NCBI GenBank assembly: GCA_019240405.1
Contig: JAFAYL010000052.1
Coordinates: forward strand, 62,001-126,000
DNA: 64,000 nt
From: Acidobacteriaceae bacterium
GTDB taxonomy: Bacteria > Acidobacteriota > Terriglobia > Bryobacterales > Bryobacteraceae
Reading direction: 5' to 3'
Of this stretch, positions 17,308-25,991 are shown in pieces. Position numbers and translations under genes: made by a program. The notes under the pieces are model-generated. The model did not search any database. It saw nothing but the letters and a program-made list of their open reading frames with translations, and was not told where the DNA came from. How positions within the stretch are numbered: the stretch's first letter is position 1; each line of letters opens with the position of its first letter.

Positions 17308-18185
17308 TTTTCTAATCCGGCGTTTCGCGCTAGGACTCGCGCGATACTCGACCAATCGAGGTCTTCTTGCCCCTGTGCCACTCCGGAGATCATGTGATTG
17401 CGAATTACGCTCGCTAACGGCATCGGTGCGTTGACGTCTTCAGCGGCTTCGAGGACGAGCCGTATGTCCTTCAACCCGAGCATCAGCGTGAACCCCGGCG
17501 GATCGAACTCTTGATCGGCCACGATTCGTCCATAGTTCTTATATATCGGTGACCCAAACAGTTCGTTCATGACTTCCCGAAAAAGATGATGATCCACGGC
17601 GCATTTGCGGAGAGTGGCGTAGGCTTCGCTGAACGCCTCGATCATGCTCGCAATCATGAAATTCCCGCAGAGCTTGACTGCATTCGCCTGCCATGGTTCT
17701 GACCCTGCGATGAACGTCGCCCGTCCAATCGCGTCGAACAACGGGCGGCAGCGCTCGACTGTCTTTCTGTCGCCAGCCACTACTACAACCAGCTTCCCAG
17801 CTTCGGCTATCTCAGGCCGGCCAAAAACAGGTGCGCTCACGAATTCGTGCCCCCGGTTTCGGTGCTCGGATGCCAGTTGTTTGGCGAGTCTTGTGCTGAT
17901 TGTGCTCTGCGAAATGTGAACGGATTCCGGCTCCAAAGAGCTCGCGATGCCGTGTTCCCCAAACACGACGCCCGCAACAGCGGGATCGTCCGCGAGCATG
18001 GTCATAACTGCTTCGCGTTCACGACATGCCTCCCCGAGTGAGCCGGCTATGTGCGCTCCCTCGCCTGCGAGCGCCTCAGCTTTTTCGCCAGTTCTGTTAA
18101 AAACGATCAGCTCGTGTCCAGCCCGCAGTAGATTCCGCGCGATTCCCGAGCCCATTTTTCCGAGCCCGATATAACCGATTTTCAT
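17304..18185 (-). CDS. NAD(P)-dependent beta-hydroxyacid dehydrogenase family protein
   Basis: A 293-residue 3-hydroxyisobutyrate-dehydrogenase-like enzyme. It has the Rossmann motif GYIGLGKMGSGIARNLL at the N-terminus and the substrate-site region SAPVFGRPEIAEAGKL near 116, which replaces the usual DAPVSGG. The catalytic Lys is in NAVKLCGNFM near 171. The VFGRPE variant is typical of the glyoxylate/succinic semialdehyde reductase-like and imine-reductase-like branches, so the substrate is open. Cytoplasmic. Confidence 0.78.
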   Translation of the reverse strand: MKIGYIGLGKMGSGIARNLLRAGHELIVFNRTGEKAEALAGEGAHIAGSLGEACREREAVMTMLADDPAVAGVVFGEHGIASSLEPESVHISQSTISTRLAKQLASEHRNRGHEFVSAPVFGRPEIAEAGKLVVVVAGDRKTVERCRPLFDAIGRATFIAGSEPWQANAVKLCGNFMIASMIEAFSEAYATLRKCAVDHHLFREVMNELFGSPIYKNYGRIVADQEFDPPGFTLMLGLKDIRLVLEAAEDVNAPMPLASVIRNHMISGVAQGQEDLDWSSIARVLARNAGLEN

Positions 18186-18223
18186 TCGAACAATTTCGCC
18201 GAACCTATACGGCCGGTGCCGAT

Positions 18224-18487
18224 TTACTGAACCCTTTCCGTTCTCGCGGATCGTGCCGCCTCGTCAAATCTCCGCTGCACTTTTCCGGCGACCTCTCCGA
18301 CCGTCGCGGCAGCCGTTTCCATTCCGGAGATCACGCCTTCTTTCCCTCTGCGGAATGCGCCTTCCAAACGGTCACGCGACCACGCCACGCAGGCCGGTAC
18401 GATAATCGCGACGCCAATCGCCGCCAATCCGCATCCAACTCCGATCAATCCAAGCCCGATGAGGCTCGCTTTCGATTTACCAGTCAT
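18224..18487 (-). CDS. Small membrane protein of unknown function
   Basis: An 87-residue protein. ATG 18487 has GGGAGGAAAA directly upstream, so the longer frame that runs into the permease gene is not the gene. It has one long hydrophobic stretch (SLIGLGLIGVGCGLAAIGVAII, about 8-29) followed by a charged, amphipathic C-terminus, a YtxH-like layout. It lies 17 bases downstream of the permease gene. Confidence 0.55.
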   Translation of the reverse strand: MTGKSKASLIGLGLIGVGCGLAAIGVAIIVPACVAWSRDRLEGAFRRGKEGVISGMETAAATVGEVAGKVQRRFDEAARSARTERVQ

Positions 18488-18504
18488 TTTTCCTCCCGAT
18501 CCGA

Positions 18505-19842
18505 TCAAAATTCTACATCGCCCGGTTCGAGACGCAAATTCCACGGCCATTGCATCTTCCGGCGCGCCCGCCACAAGTAAACGCCGATTCCAAACGCAAG
18601 CAGAGCGAAGCCGCTCATCACGTAAACCGCGCCGCTCGAAACCAAAACAAAAATCCAGCCAACGAGCGCAATGAACACGGGAACTGGATACAGCGGCATC
18701 GAGAACGGCCGCGGTATGTTTTGCCGCAGCTTGCGCAGCAGTATCACCGCGATGCACTGCGCAGCAAACTGTGTAACGATCTGAATCACGATTAAAGCTT
18801 TGATGAGTGCTTCGAGAGTGAGAAAGCAGGCGACGGCCGAAAGCCACCCCATGAATACGACCGAAAAGGAAGGAAAGCGTTCGGTCGGGTGCAGGCGCGC
18901 GAATGCGGAAAAGAAGTGGCCTTCAGAAGCGGCCGCATAGGGCACGCGAGTGAATCCAAGCAGGACGCAAAATACCGACGCAAACGCTACCCACAGTATC
19001 AGACCTGTCATCCAGGCGGCGGCCTTCCATCCGTACAGCCGCTGCATGTAATCCGAAACGATGGCTTGCGATCCCATTGCCTCTCGCCACGGCACAACAC
19101 CGATGATGGAGAAGCTCATAGCGAGATACAGCACGGCAAGGATTGCGATTGACAAAATCACGCAGCGAGGAATCGTCACGCTTGGATTCTTCACCTCGCC
19201 GCCGATCAGGCACACCGTGAAGTAGCCGCTATAGTCATACATGCTGATCAGCGTTGCGGCGCCCAACCCGAGGAAGAAAGTTGATGAGATCCGAAATGCG
19301 CCCGGCGGGAAATCGAAGGCTCGCGCGGCGCTGAAGTGCGTAATCCCACCCCAAATGATGAATCCCATCGCCGCCATGAGGCCAACCCACATGACTATCG
19401 AAATTTTTCCAATCGAGCGGATGTCTCGGTACAGAAGCACTGTCGAAAGCAAGCACACCAGGATGGCTAGACCCTTCATCTCTACGGGCGTTAACCACGG
19501 AACCAGATACTTCGCGTATTCGGCGAATCCCACTGCTCCTGAAGCAGCCGTGAGCGGCGCTGCCAGCATCACCTGCCACAAAAACAAGAACCCCATGAGG
19601 CGGCCTAGCGATTCCGGTCCAAAAGCCTGCTGGAGATATTCGTACGAACCGCCTGAGTCGGGCATGGCGGCGCCCAGTTCCGCCCAAACGAGTCCATCGC
19701 ACATCGCAAGAATCGCGCCGAGAATCCAGCCGGCGAGCGCTTGCGGCCCGTGCATCGTCGACAAGATCAGCGGAATTGTGAGAAATGGGCCGACTCCCAC
19801 CATCTGCAGCATGTTTGCCGTGAGGGCAGGGAACAAGCCCAT
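18505..19842 (-). CDS. APC-family amino acid permease
   Basis: A 445-residue membrane transporter with about twelve hydrophobic segments. It has the APC N-terminal pattern MLQMVGVGPFLTIPLIL (first helix with unwound G-V-G) and GGSYEYLQQAFGPESLGRLMGF near 60. The substrate is probably an amino acid or polyamine. The frame is open for about 16 codons upstream of ATG 19842 with no canonical start there. Homologues usually have a short charged N-terminus of this kind, so a rare start (CTG or ATT) is possible. It lies 59 bases after the DUF1080 gene. Confidence 0.85.
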   Translation of the reverse strand: MGLFPALTANMLQMVGVGPFLTIPLILSTMHGPQALAGWILGAILAMCDGLVWAELGAAMPDSGGSYEYLQQAFGPESLGRLMGFLFLWQVMLAAPLTAASGAVGFAEYAKYLVPWLTPVEMKGLAILVCLLSTVLLYRDIRSIGKISIVMWVGLMAAMGFIIWGGITHFSAARAFDFPPGAFRISSTFFLGLGAATLISMYDYSGYFTVCLIGGEVKNPSVTIPRCVILSIAILAVLYLAMSFSIIGVVPWREAMGSQAIVSDYMQRLYGWKAAAWMTGLILWVAFASVFCVLLGFTRVPYAAASEGHFFSAFARLHPTERFPSFSVVFMGWLSAVACFLTLEALIKALIVIQIVTQFAAQCIAVILLRKLRQNIPRPFSMPLYPVPVFIALVGWIFVLVSSGAVYVMSGFALLAFGIGVYLWRARRKMQWPWNLRLEPGDVEF

Positions 19843-19901
19843 CCCCCGAGCGAGGCCCGTTTTCTTGTCTTCGGTTGGCAGAAGTTCCCCGTGCGGGTGA
19901 A

Positions 19902-20549
19902 TTATTTCAGAGGCTTGAGTGCGACTTCTTTGAAAAAGACGATGTCATTATCGCTGTGATTCTGGAGCCCAAACCATCCCTTGTCGGGTCTTCGCCCTCG
20001 ATCGGGCTCAAAGCTTAACTTTTTTGGTGGCACCGGCTGGCCCTCCGTGTAGTCGGTCACCTTTTGCCCGTTCACAACGACGATTGTGCGCGGCCCGTCC
20101 AGCGTGATGTCCATCGTGTTCCATTTCGGCCCGGGCTTGCCTGGCTTGGATAGCGGCTTCGTCAATGAATAAAGAGTTCCCGTGATGTGATATTCGTCCT
20201 CGCCCTGCGCGATGTTATCAATCTGAACTTCGTAGCCCTTGTTCACCGGCATCCATGGCTCTGCCGGCTCGCTTGGAATGCGAATAAAGACTCCGGAGTT
20301 ATCGTTTTCATCGCGCATCTTATACACAACGCGAAGCACGCAATCGCCTATAGGACCGCCTGTCCAGTAGAGCAACCCCATTCCGCCGTGCGTTCGAATC
20401 AGCCCGTCTTCAACGCTCATGTATCCTGGGCCGACGTGTTTCCAATCGGAGAGATCTTTGCCGTTGAAGACCTGCCTCCAATCCGCTGCCCAAGCCGGCG
20501 TTGAGCAAAATGCTGCCGTCATTGCGGCTAATATCGCGTAGCGCTTCAT
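19902..20549 (-). CDS. Secreted DUF1080 (3-keto-disaccharide hydrolase family) protein
   Basis: A 215-residue exported protein. The signal peptide ends near TPAWA, then comes FNGKDLSDWKHVGPG, the usual opening of DUF1080 (PF06439) concanavalin-like domains. GYEVQIDN near 116 and GWFGLQNHSD near 190 follow the family pattern. Some members hydrolyse 3-keto-glycosides; many are structural or binding proteins. It sits between a permease and GH9, which is consistent with carbohydrate breakdown outside the cytoplasm. Confidence 0.82.
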   Translation of the reverse strand: MKRYAILAAMTAAFCSTPAWAADWRQVFNGKDLSDWKHVGPGYMSVEDGLIRTHGGMGLLYWTGGPIGDCVLRVVYKMRDENDNSGVFIRIPSEPAEPWMPVNKGYEVQIDNIAQGEDEYHITGTLYSLTKPLSKPGKPGPKWNTMDITLDGPRTIVVVNGQKVTDYTEGQPVPPKKLSFEPDRGRRPDKGWFGLQNHSDNDIVFFKEVALKPLK

Positions 20550-20565
20550 GATTCTGCTCGCTTTC

Positions 20566-20946
20566 TTACTGCACGCGAGTTGCTTTGAAAGTGCCGCTGT
20601 AGACTTGAAATTCCCAAGTGCCGTTCAGCGAATCCTCCGTCAGCTCACCCTTGAGCTTCAGCGTGCCTTCTCCGGCTTCCTCCGACTTGATCGGAAATTC
20701 AAGATCCAGCTTTCCGTTGTCAAATGTGCCCTGGACATCGGCATCTGCCCATTTTCCACTTACTTTTTTGCCATCCTGCTGAAAGTTTGCGTCCCTGTCA
20801 CGTTCCCCACCCTCGGTTTGGAGGACAAAATGCCATTTCCCCGAAATGTCGGTTTTCGAGTTGGCCGTATGTCGCGCCTGAAGTGCTAGCGACGCGATCA
20901 CAGCAAGGATCAAGCATTTTGAGAAATTGCAGCTTAAAAAGGACAT
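20566..20946 (-). CDS. Small secreted beta-rich protein
   Basis: A 126-residue protein from ATG 20946 (an in-frame start at 20982 gives 12 more residues). The hydrophobic signal segment is CLILAVIASLALQA. The mature part, DISGKWHFVLQTEGG...FQQDGKKVSGKW, is the short lipocalin-like layout common in Acidobacteriota exported proteins. Function unknown. It lies 16 bases upstream of the DUF1080 gene on the same strand, so the two are probably co-transcribed. Confidence 0.62.
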   Translation of the reverse strand: MSFLSCNFSKCLILAVIASLALQARHTANSKTDISGKWHFVLQTEGGERDRDANFQQDGKKVSGKWADADVQGTFDNGKLDLEFPIKSEEAGEGTLKLKGELTEDSLNGTWEFQVYSGTFKATRVQ

Positions 20947-20998
20947 GCCCGATAACCGCCCTTCGATTATTTGTTTTTCCATGGAGCGTCCATAGCAA

Positions 20999-21015
20999 AA
21001 ACTATTCAGATTCTA
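20999..21015. repeat. 17-base direct repeat, copy 1
   Basis: The sequence AAACTATTCAGATTCTA lies just beyond the 3' end of the GH9 gene and recurs at 23176-23192, just beyond its 5' end. In copy 2 these bases encode residues 2-7 of the antitoxin. Confidence 0.6.
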
Positions 21016-21019
21016 ACGC

Positions 21020-23125
21020 TCATTCACTGCTTGGGTGACCGGCTAATCTCCAAGACCACATTAGAAACGAGCTGGCGGTGAGATCGATCGCCGGCTCGGT
21101 CGTTGTGTACGATTGCATGTTGTCCTCATAGACCGAGATCTGAGACGGATTGAACGCGCCGTCGTTACCGTTGAAAATCTTGAAAGGATCGGCTCCGTTC
21201 GCAGGGCAGAGAATCATTCCCGAAACAACGCCGGACGTTGCGAAACCAGAGGGACCTTCCGAAACAGCTCCCCATAATACTGGAATGCCGCCCGATGTTC
21301 CATCCAGCGCGCCGGCTAGATTCGCAACCTGGTGCTGGATGCAATTCGGAAATGTTTTCGTGCCATCGCCAACAATGAAAGATGAGCCCCACGCATTCGC
21401 GCCAAAGACATTGGCCATCCATCTTTGCGAATAGGCATCGTAGATGCGAGAGTCGGTCAAATAGTAAGCCTCGCTAGCCATTACCGAAAGTCCATCACCG
21501 TGGGAAGCGGTATCGCTGTTCCATGCCGCGCCAAAACCCCAAGCGTCGGTTCCGGCCTGCTTGATGGCATCCCCGACTTGCCTCAATAGCTGCCCTCGTA
21601 TGCTCGATTGAGTTACAGCCAAATCTTTCGGGTTTCCCGCTGCTTGCAGCGCTCGATACAGCTCGAAGTGCGCTAGCCCGCTCACATCATAGAGGTTGAG
21701 AGTGTCCGAATTTCCGGTCTCGTAAATTCTCGTGATGTAATTCCGAGCGAAGCGAGCGGCTTGCGTTAAGTAATATCTAGCGTTCGTCTGACACAATCCG
21801 GGCGGCAGATTCGACTCGCTCTCAGCGGATCGCAATGCTAAATACAACTCGGTTGCCCCAAGCTCCATGTCGTCGTCCCAAACGTTTTCGGGATAACCGT
21901 CGAACGGAATGATCGTTAGCAGGCAACCGGACGTGCACGTTCCTGATCCTACCGAAGCAGCCGGATCAGCAAAGGAAGTATCGGCGAGTTCAAAAATATC
22001 CTCTGCATCTTTCAGACATCGATTCGCGAGAGCAGGGTCACTCGCGTGATTGAGCTGATAGCAAACCGCAAAATCGGCAGCGAGACGCCCCGCTAGATTC
22101 GGGCTGATCTTTGAGCGCGCCGGTCCGGCAACGAACACAGGTCGATGGCAGATATACTTTGCGCCGGCGCTGCATCCGTCCCAAGTATCATCCGCCTGCG
22201 GCAAACGCCAGATATCGTAATCGCTCAACAGATCAGGAAAATTCACCCAATCCTGGCTATTGCCGACTTGGTAATAAAGAGTTCGGGACTCGTCATCCCA
22301 CATTTTCATCAGAAAGCGAATTCCAAACTTTGCCTCGCTCGTGAAATCGGAGCTCGTAGGAGCTCCCGCTGTGTCTCCCGCATAAGAGATTGCATCCGGA
22401 GGCGCGGGAGGATTTCGTGGCGCATCTGGTCCCATTTGCCCCGGAAAATCGCGAATTCCGATCTCTTGAAGGGCAACGGTGTAGCTGATGGTTTCAACGT
22501 ACTTCATGTAATCGCCGGCATCCCACCATCCGCCGCTCGCATCGATTGCCGCGCCGGTGGGCGAAAGCGGTTTCCCGGTTGTCGCGATTAAATCGTTGTC
22601 ATCGAGCGGCGGCGTTCGATACACGGCAGCTTTTTGGTCATTCAAATGACCAGGTGCGGAGCGCAGCGCGTTCGGGACGTACTCCGGCCCATCCCGCTCC
22701 GTCTCATAAAAGAATTTCGTGTTCAGTAGCAAGCCGGAGTAAAGCGCTGCCGGTGTATCCACGGGAAAGCTCGGGGAAGTAGCGGCTGATTGACCGGAGA
22801 CGGAAATCTTGTATTTGCCGGGCTGCGGAACCGTGAAGTCGAGCGCATAAACGTGATAGGCCAGGTTCTCGCTGTTGCTCCAAATTCCGAGCAATGATCC
22901 GACTTTGGCACCGTACACGTCGCGCCCGTTCGCATTCAGAACACGGAATGACGCGCCCGATTCCGCCACCGTTGACATTAAGTAAGCCCGAAACGGCGCA
23001 TGGGCCGCTTCGTACCCGACTTGACTTACTCGAACGTAGGCGGAAGGTCGCTGTGCCGCCAGAGACATGAGACATGTGGACATCGATAAGATGAGCCATT
23101 TCGAAACATTTTTCCTGCTAGCCAT
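21020..23125 (-). CDS. Glycoside hydrolase family 9 endoglucanase
   Basis: A 701-residue secreted cellulase-like enzyme. ATG 23125 follows AGAGGAC. A signal peptide comes first, then an N-terminal immunoglobulin-like CelD_N domain (VRVSQVGYEAAHAPF to about residue 115), then the GH9 (alpha/alpha)6 barrel. The catalytic Asp pair is in GGWWDAGDYMKYV near 200. The C-terminal region carries YEDNMQSYTTTEPAIDL with the likely acid Glu near 677. No carbohydrate-binding module is seen. It is expected to cut beta-1,4-glucans outside the cell. It is flanked by short direct repeats. Confidence 0.9.
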   Translation of the reverse strand: MASRKNVSKWLILSMSTCLMSLAAQRPSAYVRVSQVGYEAAHAPFRAYLMSTVAESGASFRVLNANGRDVYGAKVGSLLGIWSNSENLAYHVYALDFTVPQPGKYKISVSGQSAATSPSFPVDTPAALYSGLLLNTKFFYETERDGPEYVPNALRSAPGHLNDQKAAVYRTPPLDDNDLIATTGKPLSPTGAAIDASGGWWDAGDYMKYVETISYTVALQEIGIRDFPGQMGPDAPRNPPAPPDAISYAGDTAGAPTSSDFTSEAKFGIRFLMKMWDDESRTLYYQVGNSQDWVNFPDLLSDYDIWRLPQADDTWDGCSAGAKYICHRPVFVAGPARSKISPNLAGRLAADFAVCYQLNHASDPALANRCLKDAEDIFELADTSFADPAASVGSGTCTSGCLLTIIPFDGYPENVWDDDMELGATELYLALRSAESESNLPPGLCQTNARYYLTQAARFARNYITRIYETGNSDTLNLYDVSGLAHFELYRALQAAGNPKDLAVTQSSIRGQLLRQVGDAIKQAGTDAWGFGAAWNSDTASHGDGLSVMASEAYYLTDSRIYDAYSQRWMANVFGANAWGSSFIVGDGTKTFPNCIQHQVANLAGALDGTSGGIPVLWGAVSEGPSGFATSGVVSGMILCPANGADPFKIFNGNDGAFNPSQISVYEDNMQSYTTTEPAIDLTASSFLMWSWRLAGHPSSE

Positions 23126-23171
23126 ACGTCCTCTCTTTGCATGTTGGGTAGACTGTGGGTGGAGATCCACA

Positions 23172-23405
23172 GTGCAAACTATTCAGATTCTACTCGATTC
23201 AAAGCTTCTGAAAGCGACGGATCTTGCGGCAAAGCGGCAAAAAGTGAACCGTTCGGCACTGATTCGCTATGCGCTACAAGAACACCTTAAGCGATTGCGC
23301 GAATTAGAACTCGAAAGGCGGGATCGAAACGGTTATCTTGTCCATCCACAAGGTGTTGAAGAATACCGCCTGTGGGAGGATATCGCGGCATGGCCGGAAG
23401 ACTGA
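23172..23405 (+). CDS. Ribbon-helix-helix (CopG-like) antitoxin
   Basis: A 77-residue protein starting at GTG 23172 with GGAG eight bases upstream. The N-terminus VQTIQILLDSKLLKATDLAAKRQKVNRSALIRYALQEHL is a ribbon-helix-helix DNA-binding fold. The acidic, tryptophan-rich end (YRLWEDIAAWPED) fits a toxin-binding tail. It overlaps the MazF-type toxin gene by 16 bases. It probably represses its own promoter, which would lie in the 46 bases shared with the divergent GH9 gene. Confidence 0.8.
   Translation: MQTIQILLDSKLLKATDLAAKRQKVNRSALIRYALQEHLKRLRELELERRDRNGYLVHPQGVEEYRLWEDIAAWPED
23176..23192. repeat. 17-base direct repeat, copy 2
   Basis: The identical partner of 20999-21015, lying inside the first codons of the antitoxin gene. 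Together the copies bracket the GH9 gene. Confidence 0.6.
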
Positions 23406-23713
23406 ACCGAGGCGACGTCCACCTCTGCCGGTTTCCGGTACCCGACAAACAGCGGCCGGTTCTCATTCTGACGCGTAGTAGCGCGATAACCCACCTCGCC
23501 ACAGTTACTGTAGCGCCGATTACTTCAGTTATCCGCGGCGTTCCTTCCGAGGTTTCTCTGAATATTGAGGATGGGATGAAAAAACCTTGCGCGGTTAATT
23601 TGCACAATGCTGTCACCGTCACGCAAGGTCGTTTGGGCCGTCGTGTTGCCAGTTTAAGCGCGACACGGATGGATGAGGTTTGTGCTGCCTTGCGCTTTTC
23701 GCTCGGGTGTTGA
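23390..23713 (+). CDS. MazF/PemK-family endoribonuclease toxin
   Basis: A 107-residue protein from ATG 23390, which overlaps the antitoxin end. The N-terminus LNRGDVHLCRFPVPDKQRPVLILTRS has the RGD and KQRPVLIL motifs of MazF (usual length 105-120). TVTVAPITS and the GRLGRRVASLS region follow the family order. MazF toxins cut mRNA at short sites and are neutralised by the partner. It converges on the DNA ligase gene with an 11-base gap. Confidence 0.88.
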   Translation: MAGRLNRGDVHLCRFPVPDKQRPVLILTRSSAITHLATVTVAPITSVIRGVPSEVSLNIEDGMKKPCAVNLHNAVTVTQGRLGRRVASLSATRMDEVCAALRFSLGC

Positions 23714-23724
23714 GTTTCTATGAA

Positions 23725-25254
23725 TTACGCCATCCCTGCCAATCTTTGAACAGTTTCGAATGTATCCGATTCAGCCGCCGATTTGTCCGGCCTGTATCGC
23801 TTTACACGCGCAAATCGTAGTGCCAGCCCCCTCGCATATCGTGGACTCACCTGAATCTCATTGAACGCAATCTCAACCACGAGCTTCGGCTCCACGTGAA
23901 CCGTATAGCTGTCGCGCGCAATTTCGAGTTTGAGGAGTTCTTGTGTTTGCCACGCCAGCATTTCATCGGTGAGCCCTTTGAAGGTTTTGCCGAGCATGGC
24001 GAAACCGCCTTTCTGTGTGTCGCGAGCACCCAAATGGAGATTGCTGAGCCACCCCTGCCGCCGCCCGTTACCCCATTCGGCCGCTAGAACGATCAAATCA
24101 AGCGTTCGCGGTTTCTTGATCTTTAACCAACTCTGGCCGCGCGCTCCCGCCGCGTAACCGGCCGTGATCGATTTCGCCATCACGCCTTCGTGGCCGCGCT
24201 GCAGCGCTTCATGTACGAAATCCTCTGCGCGCTCGCGGTTCGCCGTGACCACGTGCGGCACGAGTGTGCCGGGTGGGACTAACCCCTCCAGAGCCGCGAA
24301 TCGCCGGGCTTGCGGCTCATCAATGAGTGGACCGCCATTCAAATAGATTGCATCAAACCAGAACGGCACAACCGGCAGCTCTTTCGCCATTCGATCCACG
24401 TCCAGCCGACGCCCGAATCTGCGCATTGTGATTTGGAAGGGTTGAGGGCGTCCCTCTGCGTCCAGGCTTAGAACCTCGCCGTCCAGAATCGCGTTTTGTG
24501 CCGGCAAAGCCCGTACCCCTTCAACAATCTCCGGAATTGCCTCACTCACATCATTCGATCCGCGAGAAAAAACGATTACATCCGCTCCTGATTTGTGGGC
24601 CTGGACGCGAGCTCCGTCGAACTTGTACTCAAGCGCGGCTTCGCCTAGCTCATCCAAGGCCTCGGCCACATCCTCGGCAGTTTGGGCCAGCATCGGCTGC
24701 ACGGGGCGAAATAGCTGGACGTCGAACCGGGAAAGGCCGCGCTCGCTTTGCTCAAGTGCTGCCCGCGCGATCGTCACCGAGTCTCCCGCCATCATGGCGG
24801 CCCTCCGGATCCGCGCGGCTGGAATCCCCGAAGCTCGCGCCAAACTGTCCAGCATCAAGCCTTCAAGCGCACCTTGACGGAGCTCGCCTAGAAGCAGCCG
24901 CGTCATGAAATGCTGCTCCTCTCGAGTTCCTCGGGCGAACAGTGTCCGCAGGAGCTCGCGCTTGCGCTGTTCAGAGCCAGATCCCTCAACCGCGGCTATC
25001 GCGTCAATCGCCCGATCCACATCGATCAGCTTCAAGTTTGGGGTTTCGGCCGCAGATGTCGCCGCGTCCCGAATGGTCGCGTACCCAATTCCTATCCGCC
25101 CCTGACGGGTCCGTCCCGAGAGATATGCCACGCCGATTTCAATCTCTTCGCCTTCGAGCTTTCGAAGCAATTCGGCAAGTAGACCTACTTTTTCGAGACG
25201 TTTCGTTGTGTCTGCGATCCTGCGCGATGTCTCGACAAGGTTGTCCAGCCGCAT
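23725..25254 (-). CDS. ATP-dependent DNA ligase
   Basis: A 509-residue ligase of the archaeal/LigB type. It has an N-terminal DNA-binding domain (residues 1-190), an adenylation domain with the nucleotide-attaching Lys in EYKFDGARVQAHK near 212, the motif LDGEVLS near 260, SWLKIKKPRT near 376 (motif V), and a C-terminal OB-fold. Bacteria use LigA (NAD) for replication. ATP ligases of this kind are accessory repair enzymes. No Ku or polymerase gene is adjacent, so it is not part of an obvious end-joining operon. Confidence 0.92.
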   Translation of the reverse strand: MRLDNLVETSRRIADTTKRLEKVGLLAELLRKLEGEEIEIGVAYLSGRTRQGRIGIGYATIRDAATSAAETPNLKLIDVDRAIDAIAAVEGSGSEQRKRELLRTLFARGTREEQHFMTRLLLGELRQGALEGLMLDSLARASGIPAARIRRAAMMAGDSVTIARAALEQSERGLSRFDVQLFRPVQPMLAQTAEDVAEALDELGEAALEYKFDGARVQAHKSGADVIVFSRGSNDVSEAIPEIVEGVRALPAQNAILDGEVLSLDAEGRPQPFQITMRRFGRRLDVDRMAKELPVVPFWFDAIYLNGGPLIDEPQARRFAALEGLVPPGTLVPHVVTANRERAEDFVHEALQRGHEGVMAKSITAGYAAGARGQSWLKIKKPRTLDLIVLAAEWGNGRRQGWLSNLHLGARDTQKGGFAMLGKTFKGLTDEMLAWQTQELLKLEIARDSYTVHVEPKLVVEIAFNEIQVSPRYARGLALRFARVKRYRPDKSAAESDTFETVQRLAGMA

Positions 25255-25488
25255 ATACGCAGGCTATCCAAGACCGTTATCCGATTGGTTAATTGCTCAC
25301 CATTTCGGCCCATACCGAAGCCGTCAAAAACCATGGAAGTGCTCGCAAATGCGCGGTGGCGCCAGTTGGTATTTCAAATGCTTCCTAAATGGCATCTCTC
25401 GACGGCAAACGTGAGAGACGGAAATCTAAAAAGAAACAGCCAGAGCTGTTCACTCGAAAGGTTCCCGAACTTAAACCAGGAGGTTTGT

Positions 25489-25902
25489 ATGAAACTATTG
25501 AAAAACTTTATCCTCACCGCGGGTCTCTCCGCACTATTCGGGAGCCTTTCGGTTAGCGCTCAGGATTTGAAAGAAGTCGCGAAGATCCCATTCGATTACA
25601 ACGTTGGGAAGCAGACTATGTCGGCTGGCAAATACACGCTCGCGGAACTCAGCACACGAGGCATGTTCCGGATCACCGACGATACCTCAGGCGGGTCGAT
25701 GTTCCTGAATTCCGTCCCGCAGGATGCCCAACCGAATTCCGAGTCGAAGCTGGTTTTTCGCTGCTACACGGGCCAGTGCTCGCTTTCCGAGATCTGGATC
25801 TCGGGGAACAGCTATAAATTGACGGCGAGACCGCTTCCCCGAGAAGCCAAAAATCAACTGGGTGTCGTGGCGATGATTTCGGTCCCGCTCCTATCCCGCT
25901 AG
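25489..25902 (+). CDS. Small secreted hypothetical protein
   Basis: A 137-residue protein from ATG 25489, preceded by AGGAGGT; longer upstream frames are not needed. The signal peptide is FILTAGLSALFGSLSVSA. The mature part begins KIPFDYNVGKQTMSAGKYTL, a pattern seen in short exported beta-rich proteins of Acidobacteriota. The domain is not named by me. A strong terminator follows at 25957. The 230 bases upstream hold no other gene. Confidence 0.7.
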   Translation: MKLLKNFILTAGLSALFGSLSVSAQDLKEVAKIPFDYNVGKQTMSAGKYTLAELSTRGMFRITDDTSGGSMFLNSVPQDAQPNSESKLVFRCYTGQCSLSEIWISGNSYKLTARPLPREAKNQLGVVAMISVPLLSR

Positions 25903-25956
25903 ACGAGAACTAGGTCCCTTCCTTCCGAACATCTCGTCGTTACGGCGTTGGATAAA

Positions 25957-25991
25957 CACCGGCGGTCACGGGTGGCCGCCGGTGCTTTTTT
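25957..25991 (+). terminator. Rho-independent terminator
   Basis: Perfect nine-base-pair stem CACCGGCGG/CCGCCGGTG (25957-25965 and 25976-25984), then a C and six T. It ends transcription of the small secreted gene. It also covers the last codon of the convergent hydrolase. Confidence 0.85.

Noticed and set aside
18224-18847. 207-codon minus-strand frame as one gene
   Set aside because: Its first two-thirds overlap the permease gene. A strong ribosome site before ATG 18487 defines a small gene of 87 codons instead.
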